A stretch of 22,756 nt of DNA. It comes from Actinomycetota bacterium (GTDB lineage: Bacteria; Actinomycetota; Thermoleophilia; Solirubrobacterales; Solirubrobacteraceae). The notes under the pieces are model-generated. The model was not told the origin of the DNA, made no database searches, and was given only the letters and a program-made list of their open reading frames with translations. Location: positions 1 through 22,756 of the forward strand of contig JAHWJM010000003.1 of the NCBI GenBank assembly GCA_019348435.1, in the 5' to 3' direction. Of this stretch, positions 6,207 to 13,618 are shown piece after piece; the stretch's first letter is position 1; every line of letters starts with the position of its first letter. The translations under genes were made by a program, and so were the position numbers.

Positions 6207-6880
6207 GGCCGACCGGCCGCACGGTCCTCGCGCTCGTGCTCGCGTGCGCCGCGGCGCTGGCGGCGTGCGGCACCTCCGACGAGGATGAGGTTCGCGCCGT
6301 CGCACAGGAGCTTCGCCGCGCGCTGGAGGCCGACGACGGCGCCCGCGCCTGCGGGCTGCTGACGTCGAACGCCAAGCGCCAGCTCGAGGGCGACTGCGCG
6401 CGGCGCGTGCTGAGCATCGACGCCGGCGACGTTACGGCCGACGGCGAGCTGACCCTGCGCGACGACCGCGCGTCGCTGGCGGCACGCAGCGGCGGGCGCG
6501 CGCGCGCCGTCGCCTTCGTCAAGACCGACGCCGGCTGGCGCCTGGACGACCTGCCGCTGTCGACGTCAGTGCAGGGTTCCGAGCGGGCGGCGTTCTACGA
6601 GCGCTGCTGGCGTGAGGCGGGGGCACGCATCGCCACACGCGCGTCGGATCTCGCCTTCGCCGCGGCCGCCGCCGCCCCGACGACCGTCGTTCGCGAGGAC
6701 ACGGTCTCGGCCAAGGGCGACGACTGGCGCATCTTCTACACGTTCGCCGGCACGCGAGCCGATCCCGGCCTGCGCGAGGTGATCGCCGACCCGAGCATCG
6801 CGGGCGCCGTCGCCTACGTCGAGCAGGCTGCGGCCCGCGGCGATGTCGTCGCGCGCGCCCGAGACTGCGCGGCTGACTGA
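6203..6880 (+). CDS. Putative lipoprotein of unknown function
   Basis: The protein is 225 residues. A short basic N-terminus, hydrophobic helix and lipobox LAAC (Cys22) indicate a lipoprotein exported and anchored at the outer face of the membrane. The mature part begins with DEDEVRAVAQELRRALEADD and contains paired cysteines (ACGLL, GDCARRVLS) plus KTDAGWRLDDLPL. This resembles the small NTF2/DUF4878-like extracellular domains common in actinobacteria, though I am not sure of the family. It overlaps dapL by 4 bases and so is co-translated with DAP synthesis. This may be convenience or a cell-wall role. No catalytic motif is seen. Confidence 0.75.
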   Translation: MRPTGRTVLALVLACAAALAACGTSDEDEVRAVAQELRRALEADDGARACGLLTSNAKRQLEGDCARRVLSIDAGDVTADGELTLRDDRASLAARSGGRARAVAFVKTDAGWRLDDLPLSTSVQGSERAAFYERCWREAGARIATRASDLAFAAAAAAPTTVVREDTVSAKGDDWRIFYTFAGTRADPGLREVIADPSIAGAVAYVEQAAARGDVVARARDCAAD

Positions 6881-6893
6881 ACCGCGCTCGATC

Positions 6894-6899
6894 TAGTCT
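6894..6899 (+). promoter_or_regulatory. Possible leaderless -10 box of the DUF429-like gene
   Basis: TAGTCT is followed by GAGGTC (6 bases) and ATG 6906. It fits the recurring hexamer-plus-start pattern of this window. The GAGG in the spacer could alternatively be read as a very close ribosome site. Confidence 0.5.
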
Positions 6900-6905
6900 G
6901 AGGTC

Positions 6906-7703
6906 ATGCGCTACTGCGGGATCGACATCTCCGCCTCCGCGGGCAACCAGCAGCTCTGCACGCTGCACGAACGGCGTGCCGTGGATGCCGGGGGGATCGA
7001 GCTCGTGGCGACCTTCTACGTCCCCGGCACCGTCGAGGCGGTGGCCTCCACCGTGCTCGGATTCGGTGGCGAGGCCGTCGCCGCCGTCGATGCGCCGAGC
7101 GGCCATCGCCTCGACCTGCTCGCGCCGGGAGCGCCGTTGCGCGAGGAGCTCGGCCTGCCCGACGGGCGCTTCGAGCGCCACCGCGTCTGCGACGCGCTGC
7201 TCTTTCGCCGCCGGCTGCCGCTGTATCCGGTGCCCTCCGCCAGCCAGGCCCTCGCCGCCTGGGAGCGCTGGATCGGCGTCGGCTTCGAGATGTTCGCGGC
7301 GCTCGCCCCGCTGGGGCTCTTTCGTCCCGACGACGACGGCGTCGTGCAGGGCCACGTCGAGAGCGGCGCGCTGCGCTTCGGGCGCCTGTGCGAGACCTAT
7401 CCCGACGCGGTTTTCTGCTCGATGATCGGCCACCGGCCGCCGCCGAAGCGCACGCCGTGGGGGCTGCAGCAGCGGATCGCGGCCCTGCGCGCGCGCGGGG
7501 TGATCGACGAGGACGGCGGGCTGTGGCATCGAACGCTCGACGAGCTCGACGCGTGCGCGGCGGCGTACGTCGCATACACGCTCGCCAACGGCGGGGGCAT
7601 GTGGACCGGGGACGTGCGCGAGGGGGTCATCGTGCTGCCGGTGCAGGACCTGCTGCCGCGCTACGACCCGTTGCCGCCGCCCGCGCGCGTCGCGCTGGCG
7701 TGA
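6906..7703 (+). CDS. DUF429-like protein (predicted RNase H-like fold)
   Basis: The protein is 265 residues. It starts YCGIDISASAGNQQL, a first beta-hairpin with Asp7 like that of RNase H-like folds. It continues with VAAVDAPSGHRLDLL and the basic block ERHRVCDALLFRRRLPLYP. Further on come RLCETYPDAVF and a late acidic helix TLDELDACAAAYVAYTLANG. This order (GID near the start, IDAP, YPxxxF, DExDAxxAA near the end) fits DUF429 proteins, predicted nucleases of unknown substrate. It follows the dapL-linked lipoprotein by 25 bases but has its own promoter-like hexamer. It may be a separate unit. Function unproven. Confidence 0.7.
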   Translation: MRYCGIDISASAGNQQLCTLHERRAVDAGGIELVATFYVPGTVEAVASTVLGFGGEAVAAVDAPSGHRLDLLAPGAPLREELGLPDGRFERHRVCDALLFRRRLPLYPVPSASQALAAWERWIGVGFEMFAALAPLGLFRPDDDGVVQGHVESGALRFGRLCETYPDAVFCSMIGHRPPPKRTPWGLQQRIAALRARGVIDEDGGLWHRTLDELDACAAAYVAYTLANGGGMWTGDVREGVIVLPVQDLLPRYDPLPPPARVALA

Positions 7704-7765
7704 CCCCGACCCATTCGAGGCCGTTTCCGCCGCGCGATCACGGGTAGCGCGTTGGGACCCTCCCG

Positions 7766-7776
7766 AAAGGAGGTGA
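7766..7776 (+). promoter_or_regulatory. Unusually perfect Shine-Dalgarno site of the HesB-like gene
   Basis: AAAGGAGGTGA is complementary over 11 bases to the anti-SD end of 16S rRNA. It sits 6 bases before GTG 7783, fixing that start. It is the strongest ribosome site I find in the window and contrasts with the SD-less starts of most neighbours. Confidence 0.8.
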
Positions 7777-7782
7777 GCACTC

Positions 7783-8112
7783 GTGCTCACCATCTCACCG
7801 ACCGCAACCGAGGCGATCCGCCTGCTCGTGGAGAACGCCGAGGCTCCGGAGTCCGCCGGCATCCGGATCGCCGCCGGCGAGCCGACCGAGCAGGGCACGC
7901 CGCTCGAACTGGCGCTCGTCGACAGCCCCGAGCCGGGTGACGAGGTGATCGCGGCCGACGAAGCGACCGTGTTCCTCGAGCCGCAGGTCGCGCCCTACCT
8001 CGCCGACACGATCCTCGACGCCCAGGTCAGCGAGGGCGAGATCGCGTTCGCGCTGCACGACAGCGACCCGGCCACGCCGGCCTCTCGCAACGGCTCCACG
8101 CCGGACGAGTAG
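7783..8112 (+). CDS. HesB/IscA-like small protein lacking cysteines
   Basis: The protein is 109 residues and starts at GTG 7783, set by a perfect ribosome site. The sequence (LTISPTATEAIRLLVENAEA, GIRIAAGE, LELALVDSPEPGDEVIA, VFLEPQVAPYLADTILDAQV) follows the A-type Fe-S carrier fold pattern (HesB/IscA/ErpA). The three conserved cysteines that bind the cluster are absent; the protein has no cysteine at all. It is therefore unlikely to carry an Fe-S cluster in the usual way. Cysteine-free HesB-like proteins are common in actinobacteria, to my knowledge without defined function. The tail after residue ~95 is polar and probably disordered. It is likely monocistronic, with a hairpin just after the stop. 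Confidence 0.72.
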   Translation: MLTISPTATEAIRLLVENAEAPESAGIRIAAGEPTEQGTPLELALVDSPEPGDEVIAADEATVFLEPQVAPYLADTILDAQVSEGEIAFALHDSDPATPASRNGSTPDE

Positions 8113-8121
8113 CCGTCGCGG

Positions 8122-8138
8122 CGGCGGTGCTCCCGCCG
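8122..8138 (+). terminator. Hairpin after the HesB-like gene
   Basis: CGGCGG – TGCTC – CCGCCG forms a 6-bp all-GC stem with a 5-base loop, starting 10 bases after the stop codon. No T-run follows, so if it acts as a terminator it is of the high-GC, U-poor kind. Confidence 0.35.
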
Positions 8139-8207
8139 GCGAGCAACGGCCGGTCAGCTCCTGAGCGCGCCGCTCGAACGCGGTCCGGGAGCGCCGTGCG
8201 CTGGCTC

Positions 8208-8213
8208 TAGACT
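8208..8213 (+). promoter_or_regulatory. Possible -10 box of hflX
   Basis: TAGACT lies 9 bases before ATG 8223. That allows a leader of at most 2-3 bases, and no ribosome site is visible in between. Confidence 0.5.
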
Positions 8214-8222
8214 GAACCTCTG

Positions 8223-9542
8223 ATGCAGCAATCGAGAAACGGCCGGATCGGCGAGCGCCGCAGCGAGGACGACGCGGGCCAGGGGCGAGCCAAGCAGCGC
8301 GCCTTCTGCATCGCGGCGCTCGAGGAGGGCGATGACCTCTCCGAGCTGCGCGAGCTGCTGCGCACGGCGGGTGTCGCGGTCGTCGGCCAGACGGTCCAGC
8401 ATCGTGAGAAGCCGCATCCCAATACGTACCTCGGGCCCGGCAAGCTCGTCGAGGTCAAGGAGGCCGCCAAGGCCGCCGATGCGAACGTCATCGCCTGCGA
8501 CGACGAGCTCAGCCCGCGCCAGGAGCGCAACCTCGAGTCCGAGCTGGAAATGCCGGTCGTCGATCGGACCTCGGTGATCCTCGACATCTTCGCCGGCCAC
8601 GCGCACAGCGCAGAGGGAAAGCTCCAGGTAGAGCTCGCCCAGCTCGAGTACAACATGGCGCGGATGCGCGGCCTGTGGACGCATCTCGAGCGCCTCGGGG
8701 CGAGCGCCGCCACCCCCGGCATCGGTGCCCGCGGACCGGGCGAGTCGCAGATCGAGACCGACCGCCGGCTGGCGCGCAACCGGATCACCGCGCTGCGCCG
8801 CAAGCTGACGGGGGTGGCCGCCTCTCGCGCGACGATGCGCGCCGAGCGCGAGCGCGCGCATCTGCCGCAGATCACGCTCGCCGGCTACACGAACGCTGGC
8901 AAGTCGACGTTGCTCAACCGCCTGACCGGCGCCGAGGTCGGCGTGCGCGACCGTCTCTTCCACACGCTCGACCCCACGACGCGCGAGCTGCGCATCAACG
9001 GCCGGCCGTACCTGCTGAGCGACACCGTCGGCTTCATCCGCAAGCTGCCCCACCAGGTCGTCGACGCCTTCGCCGCGACGCTGTACGAGACGCGCGAGGC
9101 GGACCTCATCCTGCACGTCATCGACGCCTCCGCACCGCAGGAGGAGATGGTGGAGATGCTGCGGGCGGTCGACGAGACGCTTGAAGCCGTCGGCGCCGGC
9201 GACCGCCCGCGCCTGCTCGTCCTCAACAAGGGCGACGCGATCGACGCCGAGCGGCGCCTGGAGCTGCTCTTCGCCCATCCGGACGGGATGCTGATCTCGG
9301 CTGCGACCGGGGAGGGGCTCGAGGAGCTCGGCGAGCGCATCGAGGAGGAGTTCCGCCGCTCGCTGCGCTCGATCGATCTGCTGCTGCCCTACGCCGAGGG
9401 CGCTCGTCTGGCCGAGCTGCACGACATCGCCGGCGACCTCGAACGCACCGACACCGCCGAGGGCGTGCGCGTGCACGCCCGCGTGCCGGCCACGCTGGCC
9501 GAGCGCTACGAGCGCTTCTCGGTCAACGGCACCCACTCCTAG
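8223..9542 (+). CDS. hflX: Ribosome-associated GTPase HflX
   Basis: The protein is 439 residues. The N-terminal HflX domain reads AALEEGDDLSELRELLRTAG, HPNTYLGPGKLVEVKEAA, DDELSPRQERNLE, VVDRTSVILDIFAGHAHSAE and the helical linker LAQLEYNMARMRG. The GTPase domain has G1 GYTNAGKST (residues 221-229), G3 DTVGF (267-271) and G4 NKGD (335-338). HflX splits stalled or stressed ribosomes in the bacteria where it has been studied. Linkage of hflX to miaA and dapF is conserved in Mycobacterium; here four other genes lie between. dut starts one base after its stop codon, so the two are likely one transcript. Confidence 0.95.
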   Translation: MQQSRNGRIGERRSEDDAGQGRAKQRAFCIAALEEGDDLSELRELLRTAGVAVVGQTVQHREKPHPNTYLGPGKLVEVKEAAKAADANVIACDDELSPRQERNLESELEMPVVDRTSVILDIFAGHAHSAEGKLQVELAQLEYNMARMRGLWTHLERLGASAATPGIGARGPGESQIETDRRLARNRITALRRKLTGVAASRATMRAERERAHLPQITLAGYTNAGKSTLLNRLTGAEVGVRDRLFHTLDPTTRELRINGRPYLLSDTVGFIRKLPHQVVDAFAATLYETREADLILHVIDASAPQEEMVEMLRAVDETLEAVGAGDRPRLLVLNKGDAIDAERRLELLFAHPDGMLISAATGEGLEELGERIEEEFRRSLRSIDLLLPYAEGARLAELHDIAGDLERTDTAEGVRVHARVPATLAERYERFSVNGTHS

Positions 9543-9543
9543 C

Positions 9544-9981
9544 GTGGCCGCCGTGCTGCGCGTCCGGCGCCTGGACCCGGCTGCGAAGCTGCCCGTCCGC
9601 GCGCACCACGACGACGCGGGCTACGACCTGCACGCGCTCGAGCCCGCGACGCTCGAGCCGGGCGAGCGCGCGACGATCCGCACCGGCATCGCGATCGAAC
9701 TGCCGGCCGGCCACGCCGGCCTCGTCGTCCCGCGCTCGGGGCTCGCCGCCCAGCACGGCATCGCGATCGTCAACGCGCCGGGGCTCATCGATTCCGGCTA
9801 CCGCGGAGAGCTGAAGGTCCTGCTCCTCAACACGGACGCGACCGCGAGCTTCGCGGTGAGCGCGGGCGACCGTATCGCCCAGCTCGTCATCGTCGCCGTC
9901 GCGACCCCGCAGGTCGTCGAAGCCGACGCCCTCGCCGCGACCGTGCGCGGCGAGGGCGGGTTCGGCTCCAGCGGCGTCTGA
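9544..9981 (+). CDS. dut: dUTP diphosphatase (dUTPase)
   Basis: The protein is 145 residues and starts at GTG 9544, just after the hflX stop. All five motifs of trimeric dUTPases are present: DAGYDL (24-29), PRSGLA (63-68), NAPGLIDSGYRGE (77-89), GDRIAQL (108-114) and RGEGGFGSSG (135-144). The enzyme hydrolyses dUTP to dUMP and pyrophosphate, keeping uracil out of DNA and feeding dTMP synthesis. The tail is complete, including the glycine-rich motif 5 that closes over the active site. It converges on the betaine-binding gene with only 5 bases between stops, leaving no room for an ordinary terminator. Confidence 0.96.
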   Translation: MAAVLRVRRLDPAAKLPVRAHHDDAGYDLHALEPATLEPGERATIRTGIAIELPAGHAGLVVPRSGLAAQHGIAIVNAPGLIDSGYRGELKVLLLNTDATASFAVSAGDRIAQLVIVAVATPQVVEADALAATVRGEGGFGSSGV

Positions 9982-9986
9982 CCGAA

Positions 9987-10967
9987 CTAGCTTCCGACGA
10001 AGCCCTCCTCCTCGAGGTAGGCCGCGGCGGCCTGCTTGGCGGGCTGCTTCTCGAGCTCGACGCGGCGGTTGAGCTCGCGCATCGCCTCCTCGGTCATGCC
10101 CTCCTGCACGGCCTCGAGCGTCTCGACCGCCTCTGGGCCGATCGTCTCGATCGTCTGGTCGCGGACGCCGAGCGTGATGTGGTACGGCGGGAAGAAGTTC
10201 TTGTCGTCTTCGTACGCCGTGTACTTGTCGAGCGCCAGCTGCGGATCGGTTGAGAACGCGAGGGTCAGGTCGGCCTGGTCGTCGTCAAGGTCGCTGAACT
10301 TCCCGTCCGACGAGACGAACTTGCCCTTGAAGCCGTACACGTCGCGCAGGCCGAGCAGGCAGTCCTGCCGCTGGCGGCACTCCGGGAAGCCCGAGAGCGA
10401 GAGGTTCGGGTTCTTCTCGAAGAGCTCGCTAGCGGTCTCGGGATTGCCCAGCTCCTGTGCCGTTTCGGTCGTCGACGCGATCACGTAGGTGTTCTGGAAC
10501 GGCGTCCGCGCGAGCGCGGTGACGTTGTTCTCGGCGTAGTTCTTCTTCGCCAGCTCGTATGCCGCGTCGGCATCCTTCGGCACATCTGCCGTCTTGACGT
10601 CGAAGAACGAGGTCAGCGCGGTCCCGGTGTACTCCGGGTACATGTCGATGTCGCCGCCGCGCAGCGCCTTGTAGGCGACCTGCTCAGACCCGAGGTTCAA
10701 GCGGCGCTGGACGTTGAAGCCCATCGCTTCCAGCGTCTGCGCGTAGATCTCGCCGAGGATGTACTGCTCGGTGAAGTTCTTCGAGCCGACCGTGATCGTC
10801 CCCTTGGAGGCGTTCGCCGGGTCGCGTTCGATCGTCTTCTCGCCGGCGGCCGGCGCGTCGCTCGCGCTGCCGCCACCGCCGTCCTCGTCTTCTCCGCAGG
10901 CCATGAGGCCCCCGCTCAGACAGAGCGCCGCCAGGGCGGCGAGGATCCTGCGTTGCGTTGAGGTCAT
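9987..10967 (-). CDS. Glycine betaine/quaternary amine ABC transporter, substrate-binding lipoprotein
   Basis: The protein is 326 residues with lipobox LMAC (Cys24), so it is a membrane-anchored binding protein on the outer face. After a Gly/Ser/Asp-rich linker come GTITVGSKNFTEQYILGEIY, LNLGSEQVAYKALRGGDIDM and YPEYTGTALTSFF. Near the end come DDQADLTLAFSTDP and FFPPYHITLGVRD. These are standard for the OpuC/OsmF/ProX-like (type II periplasmic-binding) family that captures glycine betaine, choline or carnitine. It is the last gene of the transporter array, and its ATG overlaps the stop of the upstream permease. The exact ligand cannot be read from sequence. Confidence 0.93.
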   Translation of the reverse strand: MTSTQRRILAALAALCLSGGLMACGEDEDGGGGSASDAPAAGEKTIERDPANASKGTITVGSKNFTEQYILGEIYAQTLEAMGFNVQRRLNLGSEQVAYKALRGGDIDMYPEYTGTALTSFFDVKTADVPKDADAAYELAKKNYAENNVTALARTPFQNTYVIASTTETAQELGNPETASELFEKNPNLSLSGFPECRQRQDCLLGLRDVYGFKGKFVSSDGKFSDLDDDQADLTLAFSTDPQLALDKYTAYEDDKNFFPPYHITLGVRDQTIETIGPEAVETLEAVQEGMTEEAMRELNRRVELEKQPAKQAAAAYLEEEGFVGS

Positions 10968-11725
10968 GTGGGTTTGAAGCTCCTCTTGGTCGTGAACAAG
11001 AACCGCCGGCGCGCCGGCATTTCAGAAAGCTTCAGGCCGGCGGGGGTGACGGCACGCTGCAGGCGGGCGAAGACGAAGTCGACGGCGACGGTGATGAGCG
11101 CGACGACGATCGAGGCGCCGAGCTGGCCGACGAAGCCGTACGTCTGCGGCGTGAGGATCGGCGTCCCCAGCGTCTGCACGTTGGCCAGCGGCGCGATCGT
11201 GGCGGTCGCGACGACCATCACCGCCGCCGTGCGCAGGCCACCGAAGATCGACGGCAGGGCCAGCGGCAGCTCGACCTTGCTCACGATCTCCCACCCCGTC
11301 ATGCCCTGGCCACGTGCGGCGTCGACCGCATCGCGATCGACCTGGCGGATCCCGACGTACGTGGAGGTGATGAGCGGCGGGATCGCCAGCAGGACGAGGA
11401 CCGCGATCACATTGTTGAGGCCGAGGCCGATGAACGAGATGAAGAACGCCAGCAGCGCCAGCGACGGCACGGCCCGCCCGACGTTCGACGTGGCGGTCGC
11501 CACGAACTCCCCGCGGCCGATGTGGCCGAGCCACAGCGAGAGCGGGATCGCGAGCGCCGCCGCGATCAGGATGGCGACGATCGAGACGTGCATGTGCGTC
11601 AGCCCGAAGCCGGCCATCTCCGGTATCCCGCCGATCTGCACGCCACCGGAGACCGACTCGCGCTCCTGGAAGATGAACTTGATCGCCTCGCCGAAGTCGC
11701 CGAGGAGCGCCAGCGGAAGGCTCAT
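10964..11725 (-). CDS. Quaternary amine ABC transporter permease (second)
   Basis: The protein is 253 residues from ATG 11725, chosen because it overlaps the previous stop (ATGA). It is a multi-helix inner-membrane protein. Helices are visible at HVSIVAILIAAALAIPLSLW, VPSLALLAFFISFIGLGL, VIAVLVLLAIPPLI and LGASIVVALITVAVDFVFA. The coupling loop DAARGQGMTGWEIVSKVELP is the ATPase-docking EAA motif of ABC importers. It pairs with the permease upstream to form the membrane channel. The C-terminal basic tail (ARRRFLFTTKRSFK) faces the cytoplasm. Its stop overlaps the start of the binding lipoprotein. Confidence 0.92.
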   Translation of the reverse strand: MSLPLALLGDFGEAIKFIFQERESVSGGVQIGGIPEMAGFGLTHMHVSIVAILIAAALAIPLSLWLGHIGRGEFVATATSNVGRAVPSLALLAFFISFIGLGLNNVIAVLVLLAIPPLITSTYVGIRQVDRDAVDAARGQGMTGWEIVSKVELPLALPSIFGGLRTAAVMVVATATIAPLANVQTLGTPILTPQTYGFVGQLGASIVVALITVAVDFVFARLQRAVTPAGLKLSEMPARRRFLFTTKRSFKPT

Positions 11726-12423
11726 GCGCGCGCCCGTTGCCACGGGGTGATCGCGCGCTGCAGCGCGAGCAGGAGCAGGTCGAACAGCGCCGCGAGCAGG
11801 ACCGCGAGGCCGCCGGCGACCGCGACGTTCGACTTGAAGCGCTTGTCGAGCAGGATCTCCGTCCCCAGGCCGCCGGCGCCTGCGAAGACGGCCAGCGCCG
11901 CGAGTCCGACCGTCGTCGAGGTGGCGATCCGCAGCCCCGCCATGATCTCGGGGACGGCCATGGGCAGCTCTACGCGGAAGAGCACCTGGCGTTCGGTGAG
12001 ACCCTGCCCGAGGGCGGCGTCGCGCGTCTCGGCCGGGACGTTGCGCAACCCGTTGGTGATGTTGCGAAAGATGATCAGCAGCGTGTAGGAGACGAGCGCG
12101 ACGATCGCCGTCGTGTAGCCCAACCCGGTGATCGGCTGCAGCAGGAAGAACGCAGCGACGCTGGGGATGGCGAAGAAGATCCCGGTGACGGTGATGATCG
12201 GGCCGGTCAGCCAGCGCCGGCGATGGGCGAGGATCGCCAGCGCGAGGGAGATGGCGAACCCGATGACGACCGGGGCGAGGGTCAGGTAGACGTGCTCGAG
12301 CAGCGGGCTCCAGTAGCGGTCGATGTTCTCGACGATCCAGCTCGGACAGAAGTCGTTGGCCGCCGCGCAGGCATCCGAACCGCCCGGCTCCTGGATCTGC
12401 AGCTGGGCCAGCGGGACGGTCAT
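11722..12423 (-). CDS. Quaternary amine ABC transporter permease (first)
   Basis: The protein is 233 residues. Helices are visible at HVYLTLAPVVIGFAISLALA, PIITVTGIFFAIPSVAAFFL, TTAIVALVSYTLLIIF and VAVAGGLAVLLAALFDLLLL. The EAA coupling motif reads RDAALGQGLTERQVLFRVEL. This is the OpuCB/OpuCD-type permease fold. It overlaps the ATPase stop upstream and the second permease downstream by 4 bases each. Two different permeases with one ATPase and one binding protein is the normal OpuC layout. Confidence 0.92.
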   Translation of the reverse strand: MTVPLAQLQIQEPGGSDACAAANDFCPSWIVENIDRYWSPLLEHVYLTLAPVVIGFAISLALAILAHRRRWLTGPIITVTGIFFAIPSVAAFFLLQPITGLGYTTAIVALVSYTLLIIFRNITNGLRNVPAETRDAALGQGLTERQVLFRVELPMAVPEIMAGLRIATSTTVGLAALAVFAGAGGLGTEILLDKRFKSNVAVAGGLAVLLAALFDLLLLALQRAITPWQRARA

Positions 12424-13589
12424 TCCGCCAGCAGGTCGGCGCCCGTCGGAGATTCGGTCGGCGCGGCCTGCAGGAAGTGCTGGATGACCTCCAGTGACAG
12501 GACGCCGGCAAGCGCTCCGTCGACGCCCACGACCGCTCCGTAGCGCGTCTCCGAGGAGAGCAGGTCGGCCAGCGCGTCGCGCAGCACGTCGTCGAGCTCG
12601 ACGATCGGACGGGCCGGTGAGCGCAGCTCCTCGGTTACGCGCTCGCCGGTCAGCGCACGGTCGCTGAGCCAGCCCAGCGGCCGGCCGCGTTCGTCGACGA
12701 GCATCGCGAACGACACGTCCGCCTCGGCGATCTTCGCGCGCGCCTCGGCCACCGGCGTGCCGACCCTGATCGCGGCGGCCTTCCAGAGGTCGATGTCTCG
12801 CACCCGCTGCAGCGCGAGCCGCTTCAGCGCGCGGTCCGAACCGACGAAGTCCTCCACGAAGCGACTGGCGGGATAGGTCAGCAGCTCGGCCGGAGGCGCG
12901 TACTGCGCCAGCTTCCCGCCCTCTTGCAGGATCGCGATCCGGTCACCCATCTTGATCGCCTCGTCGATGTCGTGGGTGACGAAGATGATCGTCTTGCGGA
13001 CCTGCGCCTGCAGGCGCAGGAACTCGTTCTGCAGACGCTCGCGGTTGATCGGGTCGATCGCGCCGAACGGCTCGTCCATCAGCATGACCGGCGGGTCGGC
13101 AGCGAGCGCGCGCGCGACGCCGACGCGCTGGCGCTGGCCTCCCGACAGCTGGCTCGGGTAGCGCTTGCCGGTCTCCGCCGGCAGCCCGATCAGCTCGAGC
13201 AGCTCCTCGGAGCGCTTCTTGATGCGGCCCTTGTCCCAGCCCAGCAGCTTGGGCACGGTGCCGATGTTCTCGCTGATCGTGCGGTGCGGAAACAGGCCGA
13301 TGTGCTGGATGACGTAGCCGATCTCGCGCCGCAGCTCCGACGTCTTGCGGTCCTTGACGCTGCGCCCGCCGAGCAGGATGTCGCCCGACGTGATCTCGAT
13401 CATCCGATTGACCATCCGCATGGCGGTCGTCTTGCCGCAGCCCGAGGGGCCGACGAGAACGCAGATCTCGCCCGCGGGAACCTTCAGCGACAACCCGTCG
13501 ACCGCCGGGGCGGACGTGCCCGGGTAGCGCTTCGTGGCGTCGCAGAATTCCAGCGGCTCGGCTGTGGAATGAGTGGCCGGGGCTTCCAC
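12420..13589 (-). CDS. Quaternary amine ABC transporter ATP-binding protein with CBS domains
   Basis: The protein is 389 residues from GTG 13589. It carries Walker A GPSGCGKT (residues 47-54), the Q-loop YVIQHIGLFPH, signature LSGGQRQRVGVARAL, Walker B VMLMDEPFGAID and the switch FVTHDIDEA. The C-terminal third (about 265-385) contains paired CBS-like repeats (VSFAMLVDERGRPLGWLSD and YGAVVGVDGALAGVLSLEV). In OpuA-type importers such repeats sense ionic strength and gate transport. I chose GTG 13589 because TAGGAT lies 7 bases before it. GTG 13622 is an alternative that overlaps the gatD stop (GTGA) and adds 11 residues. The preceding gene is cell-wall related, so the importer may be transcribed both with it and on its own. 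Confidence 0.92.
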   Translation of the reverse strand: MEAPATHSTAEPLEFCDATKRYPGTSAPAVDGLSLKVPAGEICVLVGPSGCGKTTAMRMVNRMIEITSGDILLGGRSVKDRKTSELRREIGYVIQHIGLFPHRTISENIGTVPKLLGWDKGRIKKRSEELLELIGLPAETGKRYPSQLSGGQRQRVGVARALAADPPVMLMDEPFGAIDPINRERLQNEFLRLQAQVRKTIIFVTHDIDEAIKMGDRIAILQEGGKLAQYAPPAELLTYPASRFVEDFVGSDRALKRLALQRVRDIDLWKAAAIRVGTPVAEARAKIAEADVSFAMLVDERGRPLGWLSDRALTGERVTEELRSPARPIVELDDVLRDALADLLSSETRYGAVVGVDGALAGVLSLEVIQHFLQAAPTESPTGADLLAE

Positions 13590-13596
13590 GGCGGCG

Positions 13597-13602
13597 ATCC
13601 TA
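13597..13602 (-). promoter_or_regulatory. Possible leaderless -10 box of the ABC transporter operon
   Basis: On the minus strand TAGGAT is followed by 7 bases (CGCCGCC) and GTG 13589. It would give the importer its own promoter, inside the first codons of the longer alternative reading. Confidence 0.45.
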
Positions 13603-13618
13603 CCCCGATCCAGGTGGT

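Noticed and set aside
7783..8112. A functional Fe-S carrier assignment (IscA/ErpA)
   Set aside because: The three cluster-binding cysteines are absent, so only the fold resemblance is claimed.
9982..9986. Terminator between dut and the betaine-binding gene
   Set aside because: The stops are only 5 bases apart, and I see no clear hairpin that does not lie inside coding sequence.
10958..12088. Long plus-strand frame opposite the transporter permeases
   Set aside because: Its translation is repetitive Asp/Arg/Gln, the usual antisense image of GC-rich membrane-protein genes, whose minus-strand products are clear.
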